A DNA stretch of 64,000 bases, taken from positions 1-64,000 of the forward strand of contig JAOFSE010000010.1 of NCBI GenBank assembly GCA_028044295.1, in the 5' to 3' direction. This DNA is from Sulfurimonas sp. (GTDB taxonomy: Bacteria > Campylobacterota > Campylobacteria > Campylobacterales > Sulfurimonadaceae). Of this stretch, positions 1-9,773 are shown one piece after another (positions within the stretch are counted from its first letter, which is position 1; each line of letters opens with the position of its first letter). The notes beneath the pieces are model-generated. The model ran no database searches and was not told the origin of the DNA. It worked only from the letters and a program-made list of their open reading frames with translations. The translations under genes and the position numbers were made by a program.

Positions 1-2
1 CT

Positions 3-632
3 CTTAAAAAAGTAAAACAAGAAGCATCTAAAGAGATATATGGTGAGTCAATTGCGTCTGAAACTGTTATGGTTAATGGTAGAGTTTTAAATGATGTAGT
101 TAGTCAAAAATCTGGTGGTATTATTCATGTTAAAGATGAACCTATTTTTAAAAATGGTGAAAAATTTGGTGAATTAGTAGTAACTATTACAGCTTATGCA
201 ACAGATGAAGATTTATTAGATTATTCCTTAGATAATGTTAAAAAAACTTCAACTAAAAAGAATCTTATTACTCAAAGCACTATTAGCACTTCACGTGAGC
301 AAATCAAGAAGGTAAAACGTGGTTTTTACGGTCAATGGAATGGGTTTATCATGCGTTCTAATGGTGGTAGTGGAGATGTTAATATTGATATAGAAGATAG
401 TGGACTCGTCAGTGTTAATTATAACTCTTTAAATTGTGGTGGTGACCTTATAATCCAAGAAAAGGGTGCTCGTTTAGTAAAATTTAAAGAGAGTCTTACA
501 TATGGTAAAAATAAATGTGTAGATGAGCATTTTGTTGAACTAAAAAAGATAAATAATACACAACTTCTTTTTATGCAATTTAATAAGGATAATGTGGAAG
601 TTGCAAGGGGCACTCTGTATAGAGATGAGTAA
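3..632 (+). CDS. partial CDS (5' end outside window); FlgT-N/LPP20-like segment followed by a small beta-rich 'YNSLNCGGDL' domain
   Basis: Frame of ORF 69..632 is open to the window edge (LKKVKQEASKEIYGESIASETVMVNGRVLNDVVSQKSGG...); C-terminus GFYGQWNG...VNYNSLNCGGDL...CVDEHFVEL. Confidence 0.6.
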   Translation, partial: LKKVKQEASKEIYGESIASETVMVNGRVLNDVVSQKSGGIIHVKDEPIFKNGEKFGELVVTITAYATDEDLLDYSLDNVKKTSTKKNLITQSTISTSREQIKKVKRGFYGQWNGFIMRSNGGSGDVNIDIEDSGLVSVNYNSLNCGGDLIIQEKGARLVKFKESLTYGKNKCVDEHFVELKKINNTQLLFMQFNKDNVEVARGTLYRDE

Positions 633-1506
633 TATTTATAGTTTACTTTTACTTACCATAGTTTATACTTTCACAGGTTGTACGGCTACTGTTAGTCCAA
701 AGGTAAAAACCCCTGAGGATCTTCCAAGTTGGGTAAATACACTTGATACAGCCTATGCAGTTGGTTCTAGCCCTGTGAATTTTCAAGGTATCTATACTCA
801 ACACATATCGGCTGTAAATCAGGCAAAAAATGATTTGGCACATAATATAAAATCATATATTACCTCTTCATTTGAAAATAACTTAAAAACAAGTGAAAAG
901 ACTCTTACAAAAAAACAATATAGTAAAATTACAACTCTATCAGATACTCTTTTAAGTGAAAGCTACCAACTAGATGCATATTTTACAAAAGATCGTAGAT
1001 TGTATGTTCTCATTCATAGTCCTCAAGCACAAAAAGTTATGAAAGATGCACTTATATTACCTACCTTCAAAACTACAGCTTTTGATAAGTCCATACTTAT
1101 GAAAAGTAGATGCTATTCCCCAACTGTATTGGAAACTATCAATACAAAATCAGATCTTTATCAAAATAAGCCTATATGGTTTTTCCGTCCTAATCAAAAT
1201 CAAATGTATGGAAGTGTTGGTATTGCAGAAAAAGAAGAGGGGATGAGTTTTGAAGAACAAAAAGAAATTGCTACGTTTTTAGCAAAATCATCACTGGCGA
1301 AAAGAAAAAAAGTAAAACTAAATTCTGAATACGAGTCATTATCGATATTAAATAATAATACTACTGGTAATTTATTTGAACGATCATCAATAACGAAAAG
1401 TGAAAGTAATGTTGAAGATAGTGACATAAAAGATATTTGGCTTGACCCTAAAAGTTGTGAACTTTATATATGGAATGTCTTAACATTATTTAATGTAAAT
1501 GAATAG
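625..1506 (+). CDS. LPP20-family-like lipoprotein
   Basis: Lipobox TFTGC; 'LPSWVNTLDTAYAVGSSPVNF...AVNQAKNDLAHNIKSYI' resembles LPP20/FlgT-type repeats. Start set at ATG 625 (ATGAGTAA overlap with upstream stop) rather than 592. Confidence 0.6.
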   Translation: MSNIYSLLLLTIVYTFTGCTATVSPKVKTPEDLPSWVNTLDTAYAVGSSPVNFQGIYTQHISAVNQAKNDLAHNIKSYITSSFENNLKTSEKTLTKKQYSKITTLSDTLLSESYQLDAYFTKDRRLYVLIHSPQAQKVMKDALILPTFKTTAFDKSILMKSRCYSPTVLETINTKSDLYQNKPIWFFRPNQNQMYGSVGIAEKEEGMSFEEQKEIATFLAKSSLAKRKKVKLNSEYESLSILNNNTTGNLFERSSITKSESNVEDSDIKDIWLDPKSCELYIWNVLTLFNVNE

Positions 1507-1607
1507 AATTGAAACACATTCTAATTTAATATACTAGAATCCATTAAAAGACATGTTATATAAGCAAAAAAAAGTATTATAAATATAATTAAAATTTAGG
1601 GATGTAA

Positions 1608-3077
1608 ATGAAATCAAAATTAGATGTGTTTAGTAAAGTGACTAGAAATGTTAAATATGTAATACTAGGTGCTATAGCTCCTTTAGTTTTTACAGGTTGT
1701 ATATCAAATATGACTGCAGCAATAGGTATCGATAGTACAAATGCTAAGGCTCAAGATGAAAAGTTTATAGCTGGTGCATATGGTGAAGCTGCTGCTTTAG
1801 CATGTGAAGATAAAGATAAAGAAGCAAAGCTTGATGAGGCCAACTTACTACCAACTCTTTACGCGGGAAATAGTTTATTATTTGACCATAACTATACCGG
1901 AAGTCTTGCACTTTTAAATGAATCAGAAGAAATTATAAAATTTCATCACGAAGAAGCAATAGCTGGAAATATAGCAGACTATATCGCAAAACTTGCTATT
2001 AATGATGCTGCAATTGACTATCATGCGACAATTAATGAATCTATCATGGTAAATACGTATAAAGCTATTGACTATATGGCATTAGGAAAGTTTGGTTCAG
2101 CTCGTATTGAATTAAATCGTGCAATAGATCGTCAAAGACGTGCAAAAAATACTTATGCTAAGTTAATTGGTCAACAAAAAAAAGCGATAAATAAAAAGAA
2201 AAAAGAAAAAGAAGTAAAAGGAAAAGATGGTAAGAAAAATACTGGATTTTCTAAAACACTTAGTAATGCAAAAATTAAAGATGCTCTAAAGAAAAATTAT
2301 TCAAATCTAGATCAGTTTAAAGCTTACCCTGACTTTGTAAATCCATTTACAACTTACCTAGCAGGTTTATACTTTGCAATTCAAGGTGACTATTCTAAGT
2401 CATCATCATTACTGAAACAAACATATGGAATGACAAAAAACAAAACTGTAAAATCTGATTTTAAAATGGTTGAAAAAGCATTATCAGGCAGAAAAGTTAG
2501 AGATAAATATGTTTGGGTTATCTATGAAAATGGACTAGGACCAATAAAGTCTCAATTTAAAATTAATATCCCTATGTACTTATTTCCAAGTGCTAATATT
2601 CCATATGTTGGTATAGCATTACCAAAATTAGAAACAAGAAACCAAGCAACACCTTATCTTAGTGTTTTTTCTCAGAATAAAGAGCTTGCAAAAACATCTA
2701 TTGTTGGTGAGATGGATAGAGTTGTAAAAACTGAATTTAAATATTCATATAATGACGTGCTAACACGTGCTGTACTTTCTGCAATCATTAAAGCATATGC
2801 GCAACATGAACTTAGTAAACATGCAGGAATTATGGGTAAAATCGGTGGTGGTATCACAACTTTCTTAACAACACAAGCAGATACAAGAAACTGGATGAAC
2901 ATGCCAAAAGACTTTCAAGTAGCAAGAGTTAAAATGCCTAAGAGTAAAAAACTTACACTTAAAGCTGGAACTCAAAACTTAGATGTAGAAATAGGTAAAA
3001 AAGCTAAACATGCTATCGTACATGTAAGAATACCAACAGCTGTTTCTAAACCAAGTGTTTCAGTAATAAACTTTTAA
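1608..3077 (+). CDS. COG3014-family lipoprotein
   Basis: Lipobox VFTGC; 489 aa; TPR-like 'YKAIDYMALGKFGSARIELNRAIDRQ'; followed by YcfL- and LpoB-like genes as usual for this family. Confidence 0.65.
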   Translation: MKSKLDVFSKVTRNVKYVILGAIAPLVFTGCISNMTAAIGIDSTNAKAQDEKFIAGAYGEAAALACEDKDKEAKLDEANLLPTLYAGNSLLFDHNYTGSLALLNESEEIIKFHHEEAIAGNIADYIAKLAINDAAIDYHATINESIMVNTYKAIDYMALGKFGSARIELNRAIDRQRRAKNTYAKLIGQQKKAINKKKKEKEVKGKDGKKNTGFSKTLSNAKIKDALKKNYSNLDQFKAYPDFVNPFTTYLAGLYFAIQGDYSKSSSLLKQTYGMTKNKTVKSDFKMVEKALSGRKVRDKYVWVIYENGLGPIKSQFKINIPMYLFPSANIPYVGIALPKLETRNQATPYLSVFSQNKELAKTSIVGEMDRVVKTEFKYSYNDVLTRAVLSAIIKAYAQHELSKHAGIMGKIGGGITTFLTTQADTRNWMNMPKDFQVARVKMPKSKKLTLKAGTQNLDVEIGKKAKHAIVHVRIPTAVSKPSVSVINF

Positions 3078-3086
3078 GGGCAGTAG

Positions 3087-3494
3087 ATGAAATTAGTATG
3101 GATTAGTATTTTAACTCTAATTGCATTTTCAGGGTGTAACAAATCACCTGAACCAGAAAATGCAATAGTTAAAGTAGTTAATGAATGTGGTAATAGTGAT
3201 ATATCTATTACTGACATCAAGGGACGTAAAAAATCTGATGGTTTTATGCAGGCACAAGTTATTGGTGAAAATAGTTCTGGAAAGTATCAAACTTTAGAAT
3301 ATCGTATTGCATGGTTTGATAAATCAGGGTTTAAGATTGATAGTATTCTTTCTAACTGGAGAACTTCACCTGCTTATGAAAATCAACCGTTTCACTTAAA
3401 TGAGACATCACCAAGTACAAAAGCGAGAACATTTCGTTTATATATTAGAAAAGATAAGGACATAATATGCAACAGACATTACATTGGGCAATAA
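3087..3494 (+). CDS. YcfL/DUF1425-family lipoprotein
   Basis: Lipobox AFSGC; 'YRIAWFDKSGFKIDSILSNWRTSPAYENQPFHLNETSPSTKARTFRLYIR' is typical of YcfL; upstream of lpoB-like gene. Confidence 0.7.
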   Translation: MKLVWISILTLIAFSGCNKSPEPENAIVKVVNECGNSDISITDIKGRKKSDGFMQAQVIGENSSGKYQTLEYRIAWFDKSGFKIDSILSNWRTSPAYENQPFHLNETSPSTKARTFRLYIRKDKDIICNRHYIGQ

Positions 3495-4084
3495 TAATAG
3501 GAATCACAGCTACTTTATTTAGTGGTTGTGCAACAAAGACTACTAACATTGATTTAAACAATGATAGAGGTGAAGCAGTAATGGGTCTTGATTATCGTGA
3601 TTTTCAAGGTGCAGCTCAGGATATGATAGGCTCTTTAGTGTCTTCTGGTGCTGTAAGTAAACCCGGTGGTGGTCGTTATGTACTTGTAGTATCGAGAATT
3701 ATAAACGACACTATGCAACATATTGACACTGATCAGTTAGTTAAGAAAATGCGTGTTGGACTACTGCGTAGTGGTAAAGTTGTTGTTACAACTGCAGTTG
3801 GTGCTGGTGGTGCAGAAGATAAAATGGCTATGCAAGTGAGAAAAGATCTTCGTAATCATGGAGAGTTTAACCAAAAAACTGTTGCTGGTAAAGGTAATAT
3901 GATTGCACCTGATCTTAGTCTTTCAGGGAAAATTCTTCAGCGTAACATCCGTGTAGATAGTTCAACTCAACGTGTTGAATACTATTTCCAAATGTCTTTA
4001 ACAGATATAAATACTGGTCTTGCTTTTTGGGAAGATGAACGTGTGATTGGTAAGCGTGGTAGCAACAAGTCTGTTGCGTGGTAG
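3467..4084 (+). CDS. penicillin-binding-protein activator LpoB-like lipoprotein
   Basis: Lipobox LFSGC; 'VVSRIINDTMQHIDTDQLVKKMRVGLLRSGKVVVTT...LSGKILQRN...YYFQMSLTDINTGLAFWEDERVIGKRGS'. Confidence 0.75.
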   Translation: MQQTLHWAIIIGITATLFSGCATKTTNIDLNNDRGEAVMGLDYRDFQGAAQDMIGSLVSSGAVSKPGGGRYVLVVSRIINDTMQHIDTDQLVKKMRVGLLRSGKVVVTTAVGAGGAEDKMAMQVRKDLRNHGEFNQKTVAGKGNMIAPDLSLSGKILQRNIRVDSSTQRVEYYFQMSLTDINTGLAFWEDERVIGKRGSNKSVAW

Positions 4085-4092
4085 TCTTCTTT

Positions 4093-4129
4093 GAGTAGTG
4101 CATGTGCACTCACTCATAATAATTTTTTT
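4093..4129 (+). terminator. possible Rho-independent terminator
   Basis: GAGT-AGTGC-ATGT-GCACT-(C)ACTC hairpin (one bulge) followed by ataataattttttt. Confidence 0.45.
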
Positions 4130-4159
4130 AAATCTAAATATTAAACACAAGGAATATAA

Positions 4160-5797
4160 ATGTTATCAAACTTAAAAAAAGTCATATCTGTTGGAGTAGT
4201 AACTTCTACTTTACTAACTACTAGTCTATTCGCTGATTATCATGCAATGATAAATAATCAACAACAAGGACCATTCTCTGAAGCAAAGCTTCAGCAAATG
4301 GCAGCTAATGGTTCTGTGACTTCAGATACACTAGTTTGGCAAGCAGGTATGGCTGGATGGGAAGCAGCTGGAACTCAACAAGGTTTACAAAACTTATTTG
4401 CAGCAGCTACACCTCCACCACCTCCTGGAATTGGTATGCCACCACCAGCACCATCTATTCCAACTCCTCCATCAGTTGCAGGTCAAGATGCTCCAGTAGC
4501 ACAAGCGGATGTTAATGAGCAAAACGAGATGTCTGATCCTAAAACAGTTCCAACACCATCTGCTTCAGATAGTGTAGAAGATTGGTCAGAAGATGTTTTA
4601 GCAAAATTTGGACTTTCAAGTTTTGGTGAGCATAATGGTAAATTTGTTTTATTTGCTCAACAGTCAGTTTCATTAAAGCCAACAGATCCACAATATGGTG
4701 ATTCTGTAATTAATGCATTTGATAAAGCAATGATGAATCTTCAAGAAAAATATATTATGGTTCGTTTTGGTCAATCAACTGTAGAAAAAGTAAGATCTAT
4801 GTATAGCGATAGATCTACTAATGCTAAGCAGATAGAACTACCAGAAATAAAACCAGGTTTCCTTGGGAAAGCCCTTGCAATGTTAGATAAGGGTATGCAG
4901 TTTGCAGAAGCAAAACTTGATCAAGAATTAATTGGTATGGGTGTTTCTCCAGAAGATATTCATGCAGCTACTCCTAAGGAAAAGAAAGATTTATTTAGAG
5001 ATAAATTTGTTAAAAACAATATCAGAAAAGCTTCTGGTAGCGTAGCTGGACTTGTACCAGTTCAAACAACAATTATTAGAGATAGCTCAGGTAATACAGT
5101 TATAGGTTTAGTTGCAGTAGCATCACCTAAAACGCTACAGATTGCTAAAGATATTACACTTCAAAGAGAATCTATTATAAGAGGAAATGGAAAAGATATA
5201 TCTTCTTTATTACCTAGTTCTAATAAAGAGTATTTAGGAACAATGGGAGTAAGATTAGTATACGACCTTGATGGTTCACCAGCTATCATGTCTTATGGTA
5301 TGGGTTCATATGTACCTGATTCTGGAGACGACTACATCAACGATGAGCTTAAAGTAGAAGCAAAAAATGCTGCTATAGCAAATGCTGATGCACAAATTGC
5401 TGAGATGATTAATGGTAGAATGAATGCTAAGAATGAGCGTAAAAATGGTGAAGAGACTAGAAAATATGTTGAACGTGAAATGAAACCTGATTCAGATACG
5501 ATAGAAAAAACTATCAAAAACATTATTAAGACTACAAGCAAAAACTCTAAGAGTTCTGCAAGTGCAAAGCTTCAAGGTATTTCTACTGCAAAAACTTGGA
5601 GATATACTTCTAAAAGTGGTTTAAAAATGGTTGGAGCTGTTCGTGTGTGGAAGTACAGTACTCTTAAGTCAATAAATAGTTTCAACAAACCTAAACCTAA
5701 GCGTAAAGCAAAAAATAGTAACACTGTTCAAAAGAAACAGAACTATAATCACTTTCAACAAGCAAGTTCTTCAGTAAATACAATGGATGATTTCTAA
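4160..5797 (+). CDS. secreted protein with N-terminal GYF_2 domain, Pro-rich linker and large uncharacterised C-terminal region
   Basis: Signal peptide ...LLTTSLFA; GYF_2-like 'DYHAMINNQQQGPFSEAKLQQMAANGSVTSDTLVWQAGMAGWEAA'; then TPPPPPGIGMPPPAP. Confidence 0.65.
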   Translation: MLSNLKKVISVGVVTSTLLTTSLFADYHAMINNQQQGPFSEAKLQQMAANGSVTSDTLVWQAGMAGWEAAGTQQGLQNLFAAATPPPPPGIGMPPPAPSIPTPPSVAGQDAPVAQADVNEQNEMSDPKTVPTPSASDSVEDWSEDVLAKFGLSSFGEHNGKFVLFAQQSVSLKPTDPQYGDSVINAFDKAMMNLQEKYIMVRFGQSTVEKVRSMYSDRSTNAKQIELPEIKPGFLGKALAMLDKGMQFAEAKLDQELIGMGVSPEDIHAATPKEKKDLFRDKFVKNNIRKASGSVAGLVPVQTTIIRDSSGNTVIGLVAVASPKTLQIAKDITLQRESIIRGNGKDISSLLPSSNKEYLGTMGVRLVYDLDGSPAIMSYGMGSYVPDSGDDYINDELKVEAKNAAIANADAQIAEMINGRMNAKNERKNGEETRKYVEREMKPDSDTIEKTIKNIIKTTSKNSKSSASAKLQGISTAKTWRYTSKSGLKMVGAVRVWKYSTLKSINSFNKPKPKRKAKNSNTVQKKQNYNHFQQASSSVNTMDDF

Positions 5798-5802
5798 TCA
5801 TT

Positions 5803-7575
5803 ATGCGTAAATTACTATTAATTTGTATCTTTTGTTTACCAGCTTTTTTAACTGCTGGTGAACAGGTAACAGTAGTAGAAGTAAATGGTTTTGGTATATC
5901 AAGAGATGAGGCTGTGCAAAATGCTTTAGTTGAAGCATTAAAACAAGCCAAAGGTGTATCTATTGACTCAAAGAAGATGTTCTCAAAAAATATAAGACAA
6001 AATAGTGTTTCTCAAAACGGTGAAAGCTCTAAAAATCTTGATATTGCTTCTATGAGTCAAAAAAGAGTTAAAGAAGCAACAAAAGGTATTATTAACGAAT
6101 ATCGTATTTTAGATACTAGAAAAATCAGTGCTTCTGAATACGAAGTAGATTTAGCGGTTAAAATACTTAAGTATAAAAGTCCTGGAGCTTCAAATAAAAA
6201 CAGACGTAAAATTGCTGTAATGCCATTTGTTATCAAGACAAATAGTTCTACTCCAAGCTCAAATATATTTAAAGCTAACTCTGCAAGTTTGGATAAAGAT
6301 ATATTATTACTAGATACTAGTGGATCACTTAATCATGCGAACACAGTGTCAGAAATCAAGAGAATTACTAAAGGTTATTTAAAAGATGGAAAATCTATCA
6401 TTGGTTTTAATGATAATGCATACCCAGTAAATAGACTTCGTGATCTTAAATTTGGCGGTGGAACATCTACTTCAAAGGCTCTTAAAGCAGCTGTCGATGG
6501 AGATTACAAATATGTAGTACTGATAACTGATGGACAAGCAAACGATAGTAGAAAAACTGAATTACAAGCGAGACATTTAAAAAACAATGGTGCAAAACTT
6601 TGTTCTGTATTTATATCTAACTCTGGTAAAAGTATTCCATCATCATTAAACAAGATGTCAGATCAAGTTTTCTTGAGTAGTAATGTATCTTCTGCATTTA
6701 ATATGTGTAGTGGTAAAGTAAGAGAGAAGCTACTTGGAATAAGTGCAGCTAAACCTTCTAATAATATCTCAAGTATGATTACACAAGCTTTAACTACAAA
6801 CATAACTCAATCAAGAAAATTTGCTGTAGTTGATAGAACATACATGAGAGAAATGGCATTTGAAATGAACTTGATAAACTCTAATCAAGTTCCCCTATCT
6901 GAGAAAGTTAAACTTGGACAAAAGTTAGGTGCTGACTACCTTTTAGTAGGAACAATAAGAAAAGCAGATATCCATAATGAGGTTACACATAACCAATCAT
7001 TAGGTACAAGTAGTTCTAAAAATATAGCTGAGTTTATTGTTGACTATAGAATCATTGTCGTGGGTTCATCACAAATAAAGTGGTCTGATACTCTAAAAGC
7101 AACTATAGATATGTCCAATAACAATGGTACATCTGCAATGGTTATGCAAGATGCAGTTGAAAAAGTATCTGCAAATATTACGAACTCTTTATTAGGTAAT
7201 ATATATCCAATTCGTATTGCCCAAATTACAAAAGATGGACATATAGTACTTAACCAGGGTGGAAACACTGTAAAAGAGGGTACACGCCTAGATGTTATGC
7301 GCTTAGGTAAAAAGATTATTGATCCATATACTAAAGAGTCTTTAGGACGTACAGAGAGTAAAACTGCAGAGATAGAGATAACTCGTGTTACTGCAAAGCT
7401 ATCATATGCTAAAGTTGTGGATGGAACTGTATCAATGCTTAAGAAAAATGATGTATGTCGTAGAAAGTCTACAGATACATTTGCTAATAACAGTGTTGAA
7501 GTAGATAATCCGAACTGGAAAAAGACAAATATTAAAGTTGATGATGGTGGTGGGGTAAGGCTACCATTTGACTAA
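5803..7575 (+). CDS. CsgG/FlgT-like secreted protein with inserted von Willebrand A-like domain
   Basis: Signal peptide; FlgT-N-like 'VEVNGFGISRDEAVQNALVEALKQAKGVSI'; CsgG-type 'RRKIAVMPFVI' and 'ITQALTTNITQSRKFAVVDRTYMREMAFEMNLI...KLGQKLGADYLLVGTI'; in between a vWA-like stretch 'DILLLDTSGSL...GGGTSTSKALKAAV...YVVLITDGQAND'. Confidence 0.75.
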   Translation: MRKLLLICIFCLPAFLTAGEQVTVVEVNGFGISRDEAVQNALVEALKQAKGVSIDSKKMFSKNIRQNSVSQNGESSKNLDIASMSQKRVKEATKGIINEYRILDTRKISASEYEVDLAVKILKYKSPGASNKNRRKIAVMPFVIKTNSSTPSSNIFKANSASLDKDILLLDTSGSLNHANTVSEIKRITKGYLKDGKSIIGFNDNAYPVNRLRDLKFGGGTSTSKALKAAVDGDYKYVVLITDGQANDSRKTELQARHLKNNGAKLCSVFISNSGKSIPSSLNKMSDQVFLSSNVSSAFNMCSGKVREKLLGISAAKPSNNISSMITQALTTNITQSRKFAVVDRTYMREMAFEMNLINSNQVPLSEKVKLGQKLGADYLLVGTIRKADIHNEVTHNQSLGTSSSKNIAEFIVDYRIIVVGSSQIKWSDTLKATIDMSNNNGTSAMVMQDAVEKVSANITNSLLGNIYPIRIAQITKDGHIVLNQGGNTVKEGTRLDVMRLGKKIIDPYTKESLGRTESKTAEIEITRVTAKLSYAKVVDGTVSMLKKNDVCRRKSTDTFANNSVEVDNPNWKKTNIKVDDGGGVRLPFD

Positions 7576-7577
7576 AC

Positions 7578-7599
7578 CTCTAGAGATCTTCCTCTAGGG
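7578..7599 (+). terminator. hairpin just after the CsgG-vWA gene; possible terminator or mRNA 3' stem
   Basis: CTCTAGAG-atcttc-CTCTAGGG (6 Watson-Crick bp plus GU/CG extension); downstream T-run is weak and displaced. Confidence 0.3.
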
Positions 7600-7712
7600 C
7601 ACTCTATAATAATATTTTTAAATTTAACTCTCTTTAATGGAGTATTGAATATATTTTAACTACAATAGTAATAATTTCAAAACAATATAATATGTATGAT
7701 AAGGACTAATTC

Positions 7713-8733
7713 TTGAATAAAAAAATAATCTTATTATCAGCGAGTATATTTATTTCATTAAGTATATCTGGTTGTGCTCAAAAAGTTCGCATAAAAGCTT
7801 TGAACCCTGCTGAAGTTGGTGAGATGGCTTCTAAGAAAAAAGTTGCTATCACATCTTTTAAAAGAGACACTGTAGGACTATCTGGAAAGATAGAGTCTAA
7901 AATAGCAAAGCATAAGCTAGATAATAAAAAATATTTTACAGTTCTTAGTAGAAAAAATCTAAGTAAAGTTATGAAAGAGCAAAGACTACAATCTTCTGAA
8001 TTAATGGATGAGAGAACTACTTCAAGAGTAGGAAAACTCATCGGTGCACAAGCAATTATAAATGGTGAGGTTTCCTCAGCTGGTGCTGTAACATCTTCAT
8101 ACCGTGAAAAAAAGAAAAAAATGTTTAAAGTATGTTAAGGATGAGGGATGTGTGAAGTATCAACATTACACTGTGAAGTGTAACACTATTAAAGCTAATG
8201 TATCCGCAAACATCAATATAGTAAATATTGAGACAGGTTCTCTTATATATGGAGATAGTATCTCCAAAGAGTACAATGGTGACTCTTGCCATGGTAATAA
8301 GTTTCTTTCAAAGTCACAAGCCCTTAATAGATTGTCGTCTGATATAGCTCATAACTTTGTTTACAAGTTAACTCCTAATTATTCATATTTTAGTGTAACA
8401 CTTTTAGGCTCTATTGAACTATCAACTGCTTCGAGTGAAGATAAAAAAAGACTCTCAGGTGCATTAGAGTACATCAAAGCAGGTAGAATGGACAAGGCTG
8501 AAAAAATCTTGACTACGGTAATGGACTCAGTTGATGGACAGAGTTATGTAGTAGCATATGATTTGGGTGTAGTTAAAGAAGCTCAGGGTCAACTAGATGA
8601 GGCTAAAAAGTTTTATGCAATGGCAGATGACTTAACTATGTCTCCAGTAGAAGAAATAAATGCTGCAGTTTTAAGAATAGACAAATCTATAGAAAAAAAC
8701 CAAGAGGCGAGGGAACAACTAAATGCTAAGTAG
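7713..8733 (+). CDS. CsgG-like lipoprotein with C-terminal TPR-like region; reading frame broken by one extra A (ORFs 7713..8138 and 8104..8733)
   Basis: Lipobox SISGC; 'KKVAITSFKRD...FTVLSRKNLSKVMKEQRLQSSELMDERTTSRVGKLIGAQAIINGEVSS'; deleting one A in 8107-8121 gives ...SYREKRKKCLKYVKDEGC... continuing to 8733 (340 codons). Confidence 0.65.
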
Positions 8734-9712
8734 AACAGTCTTAATTACACTAGTTATTTTTATATTTAGTGGGTGTGTTAGTGAACCATCACCAGTTGAG
8801 CAAAAAGCTCCAAGGCCTGCATGGGTAGATCAACCAGTACAGTCTGATGATGTATATATGTATGGTATCGCTATTGGGGAGAATAGAGAAGATGCAGTTA
8901 AGTTAGCTTTGTCTGATATGGTTTCAAAACTTGGAACTAGCATAGAGTCAAAGTTCCAAAGTAGTGAAGAATCTCAGGGTGGTTACTATAAGGCTACACA
9001 TAAGAACAGTATCAAAGCTGATGTTGCAAAGATAAAGATAAATAACTACGAAGTCCTAAAATCACATCGAATAAGCTACAGAGAGTTTGCTGTTATAGTT
9101 CAAACACAAAGAGATAAGTTTATAATAGGACTTAGTAATTCACTCAAAAAAAAGGCGAGTAGTCTAGAAAAAGAGCTTAAGCAGCTAAATACAAAAAGTA
9201 CTATAGCGAGATATAACCTGAGTAAAAAACTTTATGAAAAGTCTAAGTCACTATACTCTGATGTGATTATAATATCTGAGGTAGATCGAAGGTTTAATAA
9301 AACTAAATTTATCAATTTCATAGACAGTATTAGGGATAGGTTCTATAAAGAGAAAAATTCTTTAAACTTTATAGTACGTGGCGATAGAAACTCTCAAAAG
9401 TTTGTTAAAAATATAGAAGAGTTTTTAGCAAACAAAGGCTTTAATGTGTCTAGTAGAGTTTCAAGTTCAACCATTAACGTTAAGCTGAAAACTAGTGCAA
9501 ATATAGATAGTGATGATTCGATAGCTGTCTTTAATATTGATATAAATGTAAAAAGTAGTATAGATAAGATAGGTGGAAATAGTATAGTTTTAAAAGAACG
9601 TTATAAAGGTTCTAAAAATAGTGTTTTTAAAAATGCTTCTATACATTTTGAACAAGATCTAAAAGAGCAAGGAATAAACGAAGTTCTAGGTATTAGCTTA
9701 GATTTGGAGTAA
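8723..9712 (+). CDS. LPP20-like lipoprotein
   Basis: Lipobox IFSGC; 'PRPAWVDQPVQSDDVYMYGIAIGENREDAVKLALSDMVSKLGTSI'. Confidence 0.65.
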   Translation: MLSRTVLITLVIFIFSGCVSEPSPVEQKAPRPAWVDQPVQSDDVYMYGIAIGENREDAVKLALSDMVSKLGTSIESKFQSSEESQGGYYKATHKNSIKADVAKIKINNYEVLKSHRISYREFAVIVQTQRDKFIIGLSNSLKKKASSLEKELKQLNTKSTIARYNLSKKLYEKSKSLYSDVIIISEVDRRFNKTKFINFIDSIRDRFYKEKNSLNFIVRGDRNSQKFVKNIEEFLANKGFNVSSRVSSSTINVKLKTSANIDSDDSIAVFNIDINVKSSIDKIGGNSIVLKERYKGSKNSVFKNASIHFEQDLKEQGINEVLGISLDLE

Positions 9713-9773
9713 GTTTTACTAAATATTTACTACTCATTGATATACTAACACAACTTTAAATATAGGTATTTTA

